From assembly GCA_963721065.1 (NCBI GenBank), contig CAVRHO010000008.1, forward strand, positions 654,036 to 718,035: a stretch of 64,000 bases of DNA, in the 5' to 3' direction. This document shows positions 37,325-45,888 of this stretch, piece after piece. Position 1 is the first letter of the stretch. Each line of letters opens with the position of its first letter. Origin of the DNA: CAWBLP01 sp963721065. GTDB taxonomy: Bacteria > Pseudomonadota > Alphaproteobacteria > Acetobacterales > Acetobacteraceae. The notes under the pieces were generated by a model, which saw only the letters and a list, made by a program, of their open reading frames with translations, was not told where the DNA came from and searched no databases. Position numbers and translations under genes: made by a program.

Positions 37325-37945
37325 GTGGCAAGTGCGACGGCGAGCAGCACGGCGATGACAGACGCTGCACCCAATGACAAGATACCCAAGGCGGCGCCAT
37401 CTGCCGCGGACCGGTTCCGCAAGGGTGACCTGGTGGTTTACCCGAGCCACGGCGTCGGCCGGATCGACAGTGTCGGCGCGGTGGAAATCGCCGGCCACAA
37501 GCTGAACGTCATTCAGATCTCGTTTGCCGAGAACGCGATGGTATTGCGTATTCCGGTGAACAAGGCGGCCGGATCGGGGCTGCGCAAGCTCGCCTCGCCC
37601 GAGGAACTGGACAAGGCCCAGGCCATCCTGAAGGGCCGTCCGCGCACCAGCCGGCTGATGTGGGCCAAGCGGGCGCAGGAATACCAGGCCAAGATCAACT
37701 CGGGCAGCCTGACGGCGCTTGCCGAGGTGGTGCGCGACCTGCAAGCCTCGGCCGACGGCACCGCGAGCAGCTTCAGCCAGCGCAATCTGTTCGAACTGGC
37801 AATGGACCGGCTTGCCGCCGAGTTCGCCGCCGTGGGCAAGGTGGACAAGGCAACTGCCACCCGCCAGTTGCTGGACACGCTGCAGCCGGGCAAGCCGACC
37901 GAGGCGGCGCGCAGCGAGCCGTCATCCGTCGAGGCGGCCGACTAG
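37325..37945 (+). CDS. carD: CarD-family transcriptional regulator
   Basis: A 206-residue protein with the CarD/CdnL/TRCF RNA-polymerase interaction domain at residues 30-95 (FRKGDLVVYPSHGVGRIDSVGAVEIAG, MVLRIPVNKAAGSGLRKLASPEEL) followed by the helical DNA-contacting region (RPRTSRLMWAKRAQEYQAKINSGSLTALAEVVRDL, FSQRNLFELAMDRLAAEFA). Family knowledge: CarD binds the polymerase beta subunit and stabilises open complexes at rRNA and other promoters. The start is the GTG at 37325 with AGAGGTGG 6 bases upstream; an ATG at 37355 is an alternative. A TATAAA (37248-37253) may be the -10 element. The N-terminal 25 residues are Ala/Ser-rich. Confidence 0.9.
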   Translation: MASATASSTAMTDAAPNDKIPKAAPSAADRFRKGDLVVYPSHGVGRIDSVGAVEIAGHKLNVIQISFAENAMVLRIPVNKAAGSGLRKLASPEELDKAQAILKGRPRTSRLMWAKRAQEYQAKINSGSLTALAEVVRDLQASADGTASSFSQRNLFELAMDRLAAEFAAVGKVDKATATRQLLDTLQPGKPTEAARSEPSSVEAAD

Positions 37946-38140
37946 TTCCCACGCTGACGGTCGAGACCCGATATGGTGCTTACGTGGCCATGGTCTGCGG
38001 CGGCGGACCATCCACGTCTTCGTCATGCGCCAGTATCACTGCGCGGCCATGAGGAACTGTGAACGTATTGCGGTGCCGTGCCGCAGTTGTGGAAGGCCTT
38101 CGCCCCATCGGCGCTGAAACACGCGCGCCGACACCGATTC
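37946..38140. other. Gap after carD with a fragment related to the MITE-like core
   Basis: The stretch 37985-38035 (GGCCATGGTCTGCGGCGGCG, then GACCATCCACGTCTTCGTCA) resembles the core of the MITE-like copies, but no terminal repeats can be drawn. No gene is recognised before the tandem repeat at 38141. Confidence 0.35.
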
Positions 38141-38382
38141 TTCATGTCGCAGCCGGGCCTTTTGTCTCGCGGCCACATCTTTCGTGTCGCGGCGACGTCG
38201 TTCGCGTCACGGCCACGCCTTTCGCGTCACGGCCACGCCTTTCGCGTCACGGCCACGCCTTTCGCGTCACGGCCACGCCTTTCGCGTCACGGCCACGTCT
38301 TTCGCGTCACGGCCACGTCGCTTTCGCGTCACGGCCACGCCTTTCGTGTCACGGCCGTGTCCTTCATGTCACGGCCGGGCCT
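38141..38382. repeat. 20-bp tandem repeat array, about 12 copies
   Basis: The unit is TTCGCGTCACGGCCACGCCT. Copies start every 20 bases at 38141, 38161 and so on, with a 2-base insertion after the ninth. Copies 4-7 (38201-38280) are identical; outer copies diverge, and the first and last both begin TTCATGTC and end GCCGGGCCT. Because 20 is not a multiple of three, all three frames stay open and read the same 20-residue periodic pattern, so apparent ORFs here are an artefact. A further 259 bases to 38641 hold nothing recognisable. Confidence 0.92.
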
Positions 38383-38641
38383 GACCCGGCCATCTACACC
38401 GGAACGATCGGGTCGGACTGCAACGGCACACGCCTGGACGGGGGTAGATGGCCCAGGCCCGGCCATGGCCGGGAGAGAGAGGTATTTGTCCGCCCTATTC
38501 TGTCGCTCATCGGGCCTTACATGCAGACGGTGTCAGCAAAGTCTCAGCCGAACCGGCATGGCTGCGCTTCGCTGATCGTCACGGCGGCGTGTCGTCCGCG
38601 GCCCGGTGATACCGGCCTGCGCCCCATACCGCCGCAGTGCG

Positions 38642-39784
38642 TCAGTCGAACAGCGCCAGATCGATGATATCACCCATGCGATTGTAGCCGCGATCGCTCG
38701 GGTGCAGGTGATCGCCGCAGTCCCAGACTGGCAACATGCTGGTCGGATGCTCGGGATCGCGCAGACCGGCATCGAAGTCGATCACACCATCGAACGCGCC
38801 GCCCTGGCGGATCCAGGCATTCACCTCCTGCCGGATCGCCTCGCGCGCCGGGGTCCATGCGCCCGGCAGGAACGTTTCGTTCTCGAACGGCAGCAGCGTG
38901 CCGCAGAACAGCTTGATGCCGCGGGCCTGCGCCCGCAGCGCCATCTGCTTCAGGCCGGCGATCATCGCCGGGGCGTTGGCGTCCTCCTCCGGCTTCGCGT
39001 AGCGGTTGCGCAGGTCGTTGGTGCCGAGAAGCACGATCGCATGCGTGACCCCGGGTTGCGCCAGAACGTCGCGGTCGAACCGGCGCAGGCCACTGTGGCC
39101 GCGCACATCGTGCAGGATACGGTTGCCGCCCAACCCCTGGTTCATCACCCCGAACTTCCGTCCGCCGCGTGCACGCAGCCGGCGGGCGAGCTGGCTGGGC
39201 CAGCTTGCATGGGCGTCATGCGTGGAGATGTTGGCATCCGTCAGCGAATTGCCGAGCGCGACGATGCCGCCGGTGCCGGGTTCGGCGGCGACGTCGATGC
39301 CGGCGACGAAATACCAGTCGTCGGTGACGCGGCCCACCTGCATCACCTCATCGCCGGCGAAGTTGCCCAGCGGCGAGATGTAGTTGACCTGGCGCGCATA
39401 GCGGCCGGTCACGCCGAAGCTGGCCGGCAGGTCCTGCGGCAGGTGCACCGAAATGGCGACGTCGGCCAGGTCCGGGATTTCCAGCTCCACGGGATCGCTG
39501 ATCAGCAGCGCGCCGGTGGCGATGGTGGCGGACGGCGCACCGCCGAAGCTCAGCTTGCGGTGGCTGCCGGGCACCACCGCGGCGCCGTTGCCGCGCAGGC
39601 CGATCCAGGCCTCGCCGATCAGCAACGGCGCGGTGCCGTGCGCGTTGGACAGGCGCACCCGCAACACGCGGCCGCCCAGGCTGACGCGGCCGTTCATGCG
39701 GATGGTGATGTTGCTGAAGGTGACACCCTCGGCCGGTGCGGGCGAGACGGTCCAGGTGCCGACCCAGTGCGTGTTCCGGTTCAT
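38642..39784 (-). CDS. SGNH/GDSL-family hydrolase
   Basis: A 380-residue protein. The SGNH hydrolase domain occupies residues 185-380: block I GGIVALGNSLTDA with the catalytic Ser, Gly in GGNRI (about 235), Asn in LLGTNDLRNRY (about 272) and the Asp-x-x-His pair in CGDHLHPSDRGYNRMG (about 355-365). Residues 1-180 form a beta-rich accessory domain (VGTWTVSPAPAEGVTFSN, RVRLSNAHGTAPLLIGEAWIGL). Such two-domain proteins are usually esterases acting on acylated polysaccharides. No signal peptide is seen. A clear ribosome site (GGAGGGAA) precedes the ATG at 39784. Confidence 0.87.
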   Translation of the reverse strand: MNRNTHWVGTWTVSPAPAEGVTFSNITIRMNGRVSLGGRVLRVRLSNAHGTAPLLIGEAWIGLRGNGAAVVPGSHRKLSFGGAPSATIATGALLISDPVELEIPDLADVAISVHLPQDLPASFGVTGRYARQVNYISPLGNFAGDEVMQVGRVTDDWYFVAGIDVAAEPGTGGIVALGNSLTDANISTHDAHASWPSQLARRLRARGGRKFGVMNQGLGGNRILHDVRGHSGLRRFDRDVLAQPGVTHAIVLLGTNDLRNRYAKPEEDANAPAMIAGLKQMALRAQARGIKLFCGTLLPFENETFLPGAWTPAREAIRQEVNAWIRQGGAFDGVIDFDAGLRDPEHPTSMLPVWDCGDHLHPSDRGYNRMGDIIDLALFD

Positions 39785-40721
39785 GCCGTTCCCTCCGTTT
39801 GCCGGCAGGGTAAGGCGGTTCGGCGGCGGAGGAAATCGCCGGAGGCGGCGGGTGTGCACACGCCGGCAATGCGGATGCCCTTTGTTGCGTTGTGGCCCAT
39901 TCCGACGGGCCCGACTGCCGGCCGGCGGTCATGCCAGATCGTTTCTTTCAGAACATGTTCGCAATCCCGACCGCAACACAACGGTCCGACCGGCGAAGCC
40001 ATTATTGGGTCCGGTATCCCAAGGACGTTCCTGCGTCCGCGCCGATGTGCCAGGACCGCAAGCGCCGTCCCGCAGCGGCCGGGAGTCACGCGGGGCCAAC
40101 GTCTCCGGCCCCATCTGCGTGCATTGCGCGCATCTGCTGTTGTCTGCGTTGAACAAGCGTTGCCGCCCGCCTCGATCGGGCGCGAAAGCTTCCGCCCGAC
40201 TGCGACACGCCCGTTCCCGACAAATGCGACACGCCCGTTCCCGACAGAGAAGACAACGCAGACAGCCACCAATGCGCGCAAATGCCCGCAGATGGCTCGT
40301 GATGACCCGATCTTCGGCGTGCACCCCATGCGCTTGGGAGTGTTATGGCATGCCACAAGTTTCATAAGATATATGTAATGGAATTTCCAACTCAGCCATT
40401 CCCACACCACAACATCCCTGCGCCACCAATGGCCACACAGGACGACTTGGCGGCCACGGCAAGCCACGGGAGCCGGGGACGGCATCACGACGACCAATTC
40501 GCCGCCGTCGCCTGCGAACGCCCGGGCGATCCGTCCGCACCAAAGCCGTGGACCACCGCCGTCGGCGGGCGCGGTCGCCCCACCACATACGCCATCCCCG
40601 GAACCCCGCGCCCGCGGGACGCCTTCGGCCGCCCCCAGCCGGCGAGAAGCGACGTGCCGGTGAGAGGCAACGTGCCGGTGAGAGGCGACGTGCCGGTGAC
40701 GGGCAATCGTCGGGCGCGGGG
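39785..40721. other. Long non-coding gap before nadA
   Basis: Nearly 1 kb without a gene I would support. Contents: a 22-base direct repeat at 40201-40222 and 40225-40246 (TGCGACACGCCCGTTCCCGA plus CA), an AT-rich island around 40340-40400 (TTTCATAAGATATATGTAAT), and three 18-base repeats just before the nadA promoter. Open frames that span it on the minus strand are low-complexity and lack ribosome sites. Confidence 0.5.
40649..40702. repeat. Three 18-bp tandem repeats upstream of the nadA promoter
   Basis: Units GCGACGTGCCGGTGAGAG (40649-40666), GCAACGTGCCGGTGAGAG (40667-40684) and GCGACGTGCCGGTGACGG (40685-40702). They end 20 bases before the -35 hexamer of nadA, a usual place for activator sites, although a simple microsatellite-like origin is equally likely. 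Confidence 0.75.
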
Positions 40722-40777
40722 TTGACATCCTTTTGCTCATCGCCAGTATAATACGGACTAATGCTCCGGATGAGCAT
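40722..40777 (+). promoter_or_regulatory. nadA promoter and putative NadQ operator
   Basis: Perfect consensus hexamers TTGACA (40722-40727) and TATAAT (40747-40752) are separated by 19 bases, longer than the usual 17. The palindrome ATGCTCCGGATGAGCAT (40761-40777) follows at the expected transcription start. The octamer TGCTCATC (40734-40741), inside the -35/-10 spacer, is the exact reverse complement of GATGAGCA in the palindrome. A repressor bound to both would cover the promoter. Because nadQ is nearby and NadQ controls nad genes in related bacteria, NadQ is the obvious candidate. Confidence 0.75.
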
Positions 40778-40790
40778 ATAGGAGGCAACA

Positions 40791-41771
40791 ATGTCCGCCA
40801 CCACCCTCGCCCCCAGCCGCTCGCTGTACGACGGGGTCCGCCACCTGATCCCGCCCATGGAATGGCCCGTGTTCGCCGAGGACATCGACGCCATCATGGC
40901 GCTCAAGCGCCAGCGCAACGCGGTGATCCTGGCGCACAACTACATGACGCCGGAGATCTTCCACTGCGTCGCCGACATCACCGGTGACAGCCTGGCCCTG
41001 GCCCGCGAGGCCATGAAGGTGGACGCCGACATCATCGTCCTGGCCGGCGTGCACTTCATGGCGGAGACCGCCAAGCTGCTGAACCCGGAAAAGACCGTGC
41101 TGATCCCGGATACCCGCGCCGGCTGCTCGCTGGCCTCCTCGATCACCGCGGCCGACGTGCGGCTGATGCGGGAAAAGCACCCCGGCCTGCCGGTGGTGAC
41201 CTATGTGAACTCCTCGGCCGAGGTGAAGGCCGAATCCGACATCTGCTGCACCTCCGCCAACGCCCGCAAGATCGTCGAATCGCTCGGCACCGACAGCGTG
41301 ATCATGCTGCCGGACGAATACCTGGCGCAGAACATCGCGGCGCAGACGCATGTGAAGATCATCGCCTGGGCCGGCCACTGCGAGGTGCATGAGCGCTTCA
41401 CCGGCGCCGAGGTCCGCGCCCTGCGCGACGACCACCCGGGCGTGATCATCCTGGCGCACCCGGAATGCCCGCCGGAGGTGATCGCCGAGGCCGACTACGC
41501 CGGCTCCACAGCCGACATGTCCGCCTTCGTCGGCCGGGAGAAACCGGGCCGCGTGGTGCTGCTGACCGAGTGCTCGATGGCCGACAACGTCTCGGTGCAC
41601 CACCCGGACGTGGAATTCGTGCGCCCCTGCAACCTGTGCCCGCACATGAAGCGCATCACGCTGGGCAACATCCGCAGCGCGCTGGAGGAGATGCGGACAG
41701 AGGTCACCATCGACCCCGCCATCGCCACCCGCGCCCGCCAGTCCGTCGAGCGCATGCTGGCGGTGCGGTAG
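40791..41771 (+). CDS. nadA: Quinolinate synthase
   Basis: A 326-residue iron-sulfur enzyme that condenses iminoaspartate with dihydroxyacetone phosphate to quinolinate, the second step of NAD synthesis from aspartate. The three 4Fe-4S ligands are probably Cys112 (RAGCSLASS), Cys226 (HPECPPEV) and a C-terminal Cys of the pair 280/283 (RPCNLCPHMK). Other family blocks: AHNYMTPEIFHCVADITGDSLALA, YVNSSAEVKAESDICCTSAN, LPDEYLAQNIA. A perfect AGGAGG site lies 6 bases before the ATG. It is followed at 222 bases by nadC; nadB (L-aspartate oxidase), normally between them, is missing here. Confidence 0.96.
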   Translation: MSATTLAPSRSLYDGVRHLIPPMEWPVFAEDIDAIMALKRQRNAVILAHNYMTPEIFHCVADITGDSLALAREAMKVDADIIVLAGVHFMAETAKLLNPEKTVLIPDTRAGCSLASSITAADVRLMREKHPGLPVVTYVNSSAEVKAESDICCTSANARKIVESLGTDSVIMLPDEYLAQNIAAQTHVKIIAWAGHCEVHERFTGAEVRALRDDHPGVIILAHPECPPEVIAEADYAGSTADMSAFVGREKPGRVVLLTECSMADNVSVHHPDVEFVRPCNLCPHMKRITLGNIRSALEEMRTEVTIDPAIATRARQSVERMLAVR

Positions 41772-41993
41772 GGCGCACGGCGGAAACACAGCATCTCCCC
41801 CGCCCTCACGGGCCTGGGCCGCGACGCGGACCACCCTCGGGGAAAGGGGAACGTGGCACACCCGCGCGGCAGCGGAGTGAGCCACGTCCCCCCGCCCCAC
41901 GCGTCGTCTGCTCCACGGTTCAACCCCGCAAACGGTTCAACCCCGCAAGGAGAGAGGGGGCATAACGCGTCCCCTCCCCATCGGAGCCAACCA

Positions 41994-42842
41994 ATGGTCC
42001 CTCCTCTTCCTTCCGTCATGGTCGAACCCGCGGTGCGCGCCGCGCTGCTGGAGGACCTGGGCCGCGCCGGCGACATCACCACCGACGCCATCGTCCCGGC
42101 CGACGCCCGCACCGAGACGGTACTCGCCGCCCGCCAGCCCGGCGTAGTGGCCGGCCTGGATTTCGCGCTGACCGCATTCCGCCTGATCGACCCCGCCATC
42201 GACGTCTCGGTGGAGCGCGCAGACGGCACCCGCCTCGCCCCCGGCGACCGCATCGCCACGATCCGCGGGCCGGCGCGCGGCATTCTCACCGCCGAACGGA
42301 CGGCACTGAACTTCCTCTGCCACCTGTCCGGCGTCGCCTCCGCCACACGCGGCATCGTCGATGCCATCGCCGGCACGCGCGCCCAGGTGGTCTGCACCCG
42401 CAAGACCATGCCCGGCCTGCGCACCGCGCAGAAATACGCCATCCGCGTCGGCGGCGGCTCCAACCACCGCTTCGGCCTGGATGACGCCGTGCTGATCAAG
42501 GACAACCACGTGGCCATCGCCGGCGGCGTGCGCGCGGCGGTGGAGCGCGCCCGGGCGCATGTCGGCCACATGGTGAAGATCGAGCTGGAAGTGGACACGC
42601 TGGCACAGCTCGAGGAAGCGCTCAGCCTGCGCGTCGATGCCGTGCTGCTGGACAACATGGGCCCCGACATGCTGCGCCAGGCCGTGGCGATGGTGGACGG
42701 CCGCGCGATCACCGAGGCCTCCGGCCGCATCCGCCCCGACACCGCCCCGGCGATCGCCGCCAGCGGGGTGGACCTGCTGTCGGTGGGTTGGCTGACGCAC
42801 AGCGCCACGGTGCTGGATATCGGGCTCGACCACCCGGAATAG
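41994..42842 (+). CDS. nadC: Nicotinate-nucleotide pyrophosphorylase (quinolinate phosphoribosyltransferase)
   Basis: A 282-residue enzyme that turns quinolinate and PRPP into nicotinate mononucleotide, CO2 and PPi. The family pattern is complete: LLEDLGRAGDITTDAIVP (N-terminal domain), GPARGILTAERTALNFLCHLSGVAS, CTRKTMPGLRTAQKYAIRVGGGSNHRFGLDDAVLIKDNH (PRPP and quinolinate site, about 140-178), VDAVLLDNMGPDMLR and SGVDLLSVGWLTHS. The ATG at 41994 has CGGAG 9 bases upstream. Lies downstream of nadA; the 222-base spacer with short GC-rich hairpins (41772-41993) suggests either readthrough or a separate promoter. Confidence 0.95.
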   Translation: MVPPLPSVMVEPAVRAALLEDLGRAGDITTDAIVPADARTETVLAARQPGVVAGLDFALTAFRLIDPAIDVSVERADGTRLAPGDRIATIRGPARGILTAERTALNFLCHLSGVASATRGIVDAIAGTRAQVVCTRKTMPGLRTAQKYAIRVGGGSNHRFGLDDAVLIKDNHVAIAGGVRAAVERARAHVGHMVKIELEVDTLAQLEEALSLRVDAVLLDNMGPDMLRQAVAMVDGRAITEASGRIRPDTAPAIAASGVDLLSVGWLTHSATVLDIGLDHPE

Positions 42843-42849
42843 GCCTCGA

Positions 42850-43045
42850 TCACGCGGGTAAGGCTCGACCGCGCGGGTAGGGATTACCCCGCGGAACAGA
42901 GCTCGCCCCACAGAACAGAGCCCGCCCCACGGAACAGGGCTCGCCCCGTGGAATGGGGCCCGCCTCTGCCCCGGCGAGGTGACCGCCGGCAGACCCCACC
43001 ACGTCGTGGCGGGGCGCAGGCCCGCCACCCACGACGTGCTGGTCA
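42850..43045. repeat. GC-rich repeats and long hairpin between nadC and the MFS gene
   Basis: Imperfect repeats of about 25 bases (CCGCGCGGGTA; AACAGAGCTCGCCCCA/AACAGAGCCCGCCCCA/AACAGGGCTCGCCCCG) run from 42853 to 42960. A long imperfect hairpin follows: CACCACGTCGTGGCGGG (from 42997) against CCCGCCACCCACGACGTG (from 43021). No T run is present. It may separate the two convergent genes. Confidence 0.6.
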
Positions 43046-43063
43046 GCCCCGCGCCACCGTCCG

Positions 43064-44281
43064 CTACCCGGCCGCCGCATACGCCTGCGCGTAGCCACGC
43101 ACCCGGGTGGCGGCAAGGCTCGCCAGCACGATGAACGCCAGGCACGCATCCGCCTGCGTGGACAGCGACACACCCGCGTCGATCAGATACCCCATCATGC
43201 TCGGCGCCACCCCGCTGGCCACCACGTTCGCCGCGGTGACGCTGGCCCGCACCTCGGCCAGCCGCTCCGGCCCGAACAGCTCCACCCACAGCGCGGTCAG
43301 CAGCGTCGCACTGACGCCGGAGGAGATCCCCGTCGGCACCAGGTACAGCGGCACGCCCCAGGACTGGTGCACCGCCCCGATCGCCACCATCGACACCGCC
43401 AGCGGGGCAAGGAACAGCGGCAGCACCCGCGTGGCGCCGAACCGGTCGATCACCGGGCCGGCCGTCGCCATCGAAACCGCCCGGGCGATCGCGTAGCCCA
43501 CGAACCAGGACGCCCACCAGTCGAACGCCCAGCCCTTCTCCTGCAACAGCCGGCCCTGGTGGAAGAAGAAACCGGTGACGATGAAGGACGGCGCCAATAC
43601 CACCGGAATGGTGAACAGGATGCGGGGATCGGTCCACAGCCGCGCCCGCTTCGTCCCCCGCCGCCGGCGGATGCCGAGCGGTGCAGGCTCGGGTCCCGCA
43701 GTGCCGCGGCGCCGGCAGGCCAGAGCCAGTATCGTGCCGCCCAGGATCAGGAAGATGCCGGCCACCCAGATCGCCCGCCAGCCGATCACCCCCAGCCCGA
43801 CGGCCACCGCCAGCGGCAGCACCGCCTCGCCCACCGGCATGCCCAGGTTGCTGATCCCCAGCGCCTGGCCCGCCCGGCGGGGGAAAGCCCGCGCCGTCGC
43901 GGTCATGGCCGTGTGCACCATCAGCCCCTGCCCGCCCAGCCGCAGCAGGTAGAACGCCAGCACCAGCAGCACGACGCTGGTGCCCACCGCCATCAGCCCG
44001 CAGGCACAGGCCAGCAGCACGGCGACCCCGATGGTGTAGCGCGGCACCGTGGTGGCATCGATCCAGCGGCCCACCCGCGGCAGGGTGAAGGCGCTGGCGA
44101 AGGTGGCCACCGCATAGGCGCTGCCCAGCCCGCCGTCCGACAGCCCGTAGGCATGCCGCAGCGGCGCGCCGAACAGCGAGATGAAGAAGGTCTGCCCGAA
44201 GCTGGACATCGCCATCAGCAGCACGCCGAACAGCAGATGATTCCAGTTCGCCCGGATGAACCCGATATAGCCGCGGGTCAT
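43064..44281 (-). CDS. MFS transporter
   Basis: A 405-residue inner-membrane transporter with twelve hydrophobic segments. The loop after TM2 reads GRWIDATTVPRYT, a degenerate form of the MFS signature. The central cytoplasmic loop is basic (CRRRGTAGPEP, RRRRGTKRARLW). The profile resembles the oxalate/formate-like or CynX-like MFS branches more than drug exporters, but substrate is not predictable. Its ATG overlaps the stop codon of the DksA-like gene (ATGA), so the two are translationally coupled, an unexpected pair. Confidence 0.85.
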   Translation of the reverse strand: MTRGYIGFIRANWNHLLFGVLLMAMSSFGQTFFISLFGAPLRHAYGLSDGGLGSAYAVATFASAFTLPRVGRWIDATTVPRYTIGVAVLLACACGLMAVGTSVVLLVLAFYLLRLGGQGLMVHTAMTATARAFPRRAGQALGISNLGMPVGEAVLPLAVAVGLGVIGWRAIWVAGIFLILGGTILALACRRRGTAGPEPAPLGIRRRRGTKRARLWTDPRILFTIPVVLAPSFIVTGFFFHQGRLLQEKGWAFDWWASWFVGYAIARAVSMATAGPVIDRFGATRVLPLFLAPLAVSMVAIGAVHQSWGVPLYLVPTGISSGVSATLLTALWVELFGPERLAEVRASVTAANVVASGVAPSMMGYLIDAGVSLSTQADACLAFIVLASLAATRVRGYAQAYAAAG

Positions 44282-44631
44282 CGCCCCGCGCCGCCGGCAC
44301 AGTCCAGGCAGGTGGGCACCGCCGGATCCAGCGCCAGGCGCTTCGGGGCAATCTCCTCGCCGCAGATGACGCACTCGCCATAGGTGCCGGCATCCAGCCG
44401 GGCGAGCGCCTGGTCGATGCGGCGCAGCGCGTCGGCCCGGCGCCGCTCGGTCGCCAGGGCCATGGCCTGCACCTGCATCGCGTCCATGCGCGACAGCCGG
44501 CCGACCGCGTTCTGGTCCAGCGTGACCGGGGCCCGGTGATCGGCGGCGGCCGCGCTCTCGGCCTCCAGCGCGGCACGCTGCTCCAGCAGGCGGGCGCGGA
44601 TGAACTCGGGATCCTGGGATGGAGGCTGCAT
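44278..44631 (-). CDS. DksA/TraR-family C4 zinc-finger protein
   Basis: A 117-residue protein of the DksA/TraR family. The N-terminal 80 residues form a helical coiled-coil (FIRARLLEQRAALEAESAAAADH, MQVQAMALATERRRADALRRIDQALARLD). The C-terminal finger has the four-cysteine pattern CVIC ... CLDC (about 85-109) with the family GTYGECVICGEEIAPKRL. It is shorter than DksA (about 150) and longer than TraR (about 73). It may act in the RNA polymerase secondary channel, but the acidic tip needed for DksA activity is not evident (NAVGRLSRMDAM). Coupled to the MFS gene by a 4-base overlap. Confidence 0.85.
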   Translation of the reverse strand: MQPPSQDPEFIRARLLEQRAALEAESAAAADHRAPVTLDQNAVGRLSRMDAMQVQAMALATERRRADALRRIDQALARLDAGTYGECVICGEEIAPKRLALDPAVPTCLDCAGGAGR

Positions 44632-44815
44632 CCGCCTCTCCTTTCGTCAGCGGCGGTACGTCCCGCGGACCGTTGGGTCGGCGGGTCGCCCGTGCGCGGA
44701 TTGTCGGGACGGCGGGACCGGAGGTGCGCGGCATCGCGCGGGGGACGACCGCCGGCCGTACTGCGTCGGCGGCAGCTTATCAGCCGGGCGCGACGCGGCA
44801 AGGCGGCGGTCGGGC

Positions 44816-45727
44816 TCAGGCCCCCAGGCGCTGCGCCGCCTCCAGCCCGGCGCGGATCTCGCGCACGACGAACTCCATCACCACGCGGGTGCGCGGCGCC
44901 AGGTTGCGGCGCGAGGGATACAGGATGTGCAGTGGCGCCGGCTGCGAGCGGTAGTCCGGGAACAGCCGCACCAGGCGCCCGGCCTGCATATCGTCGATCG
45001 CGCGGATTTCCGGCAGCAGGGCGACGCCGTGCCCCTGCCGCGCCATCAGCAGCGCCACCTGCTCGTTGTTGCTGCTGAGCGAGCCGGACACCTTCACCTG
45101 GACCGGCCCGTCCGGCCCGGCGAAGTGCCACACCGCGCTGCCCGGCTGGTCGGCCAGCACGATGCACACGTGCTGCTGCAGGTCCGCCGGCAAGCCGGGC
45201 GTGCCGTGGCGTTCCAGATAATCCGGCGCCGCCACCACCGAGGCACCGAATTCGCCGATGCGCCGCGCCACCACCGCGGTATCCACCACCTGCCCCCGGT
45301 GCACCGCCAGGTCCAGCCTGGCTTCCACCAGGTCGGTGACCTGGTCGCGCACAACCACCTCGACCGACAGGCCGGGATGGCGGGCGACCAGGCGCGGCAG
45401 GCGCGACGCCAGGAACAGGCCGCCGCCCATGGTCGTGCCGAGTCGCACCAGGCCGACGGGCTGCTGCCGGTGCCGGTCCAGCACGGTTTCCATGGCCTGG
45501 GCCTGCTGCAGCAGTTGGCGGGCGTGGCCGACCACGATCTCCCCATCATCCGTCAGGCTCAGACGACGGGTGGTCCGGTGCAGCAGGCGTACGCCGAAAT
45601 GGTCTTCCAACTGGCCAACCTGGCGGGTCACGGCCGAGTGGCTGGCCCCGGTTTCGCGGACGACTGCAGAGAAGGACCCGGTTTCAACCACCCGGACGAA
45701 GACGTGCAGCGCGCCGAGCAGGTCCAC
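44816..45727 (-). CDS. LysR-family transcriptional regulator
   Basis: A 303-residue regulator. The winged helix-turn-helix is at residues 1-62 (LHVFVRVVETGSFSAVVRETGASHSAVTRQVGQLEDHFGVRLLHRTTRRLSLTDDG), followed by the linker helix and the periplasmic-binding-like effector domain from about 90. It is of the CrgA/DmlR-like subgroup by sequence style. The neighbouring rightward small secreted protein gene starts 162 bases away, so the shared spacer may carry its operator, but the LysR T-N11-A motif is not clearly visible. Effector and targets unknown. Confidence 0.9.
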   Translation of the reverse strand: MDLLGALHVFVRVVETGSFSAVVRETGASHSAVTRQVGQLEDHFGVRLLHRTTRRLSLTDDGEIVVGHARQLLQQAQAMETVLDRHRQQPVGLVRLGTTMGGGLFLASRLPRLVARHPGLSVEVVVRDQVTDLVEARLDLAVHRGQVVDTAVVARRIGEFGASVVAAPDYLERHGTPGLPADLQQHVCIVLADQPGSAVWHFAGPDGPVQVKVSGSLSSNNEQVALLMARQGHGVALLPEIRAIDDMQAGRLVRLFPDYRSQPAPLHILYPSRRNLAPRTRVVMEFVVREIRAGLEAAQRLGA

Positions 45728-45888
45728 GACTTCCTCACTGTGCGCAAAGAATATTTGCCAAGCGCCGATATTATCCTTGCACGAGATGGTCCCACTTCGG
45801 CTCCGTCACAAGTTGGCCCATGGTCGAAGGCCGACGTCATCGCGTTGAGCGCCGGGGGGAGTCCCAGGAACAACCCAGGAGAATTTCG

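Noticed and set aside
38141..38382. CRISPR array
   Set aside because: Units are head to tail with no unique spacers, and no cas genes are present.
38078..38575. Repetitive protein encoded by the 20-bp array
   Set aside because: A 20-base period keeps every frame open and gives the same periodic peptide in all frames; no start signal.
39781..40791. 336-codon open frame on the minus strand across the gap before nadA
   Set aside because: Low-complexity His/Arg/Val repeats generated by tandem DNA repeats, no ribosome site, covers the nadA promoter and no recognisable domain.
42997..43042. Intrinsic terminator between nadC and the MFS gene
   Set aside because: The hairpin is long but lacks a T run on either side; described as a repeat only.
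41937..45167. 1076-codon minus-strand open frame over nadC, the MFS and the DksA-like genes
   Set aside because: It is a chance frame crossing three well-supported genes; codon content is Arg/Gly/Ala-rich and changes character along its length.
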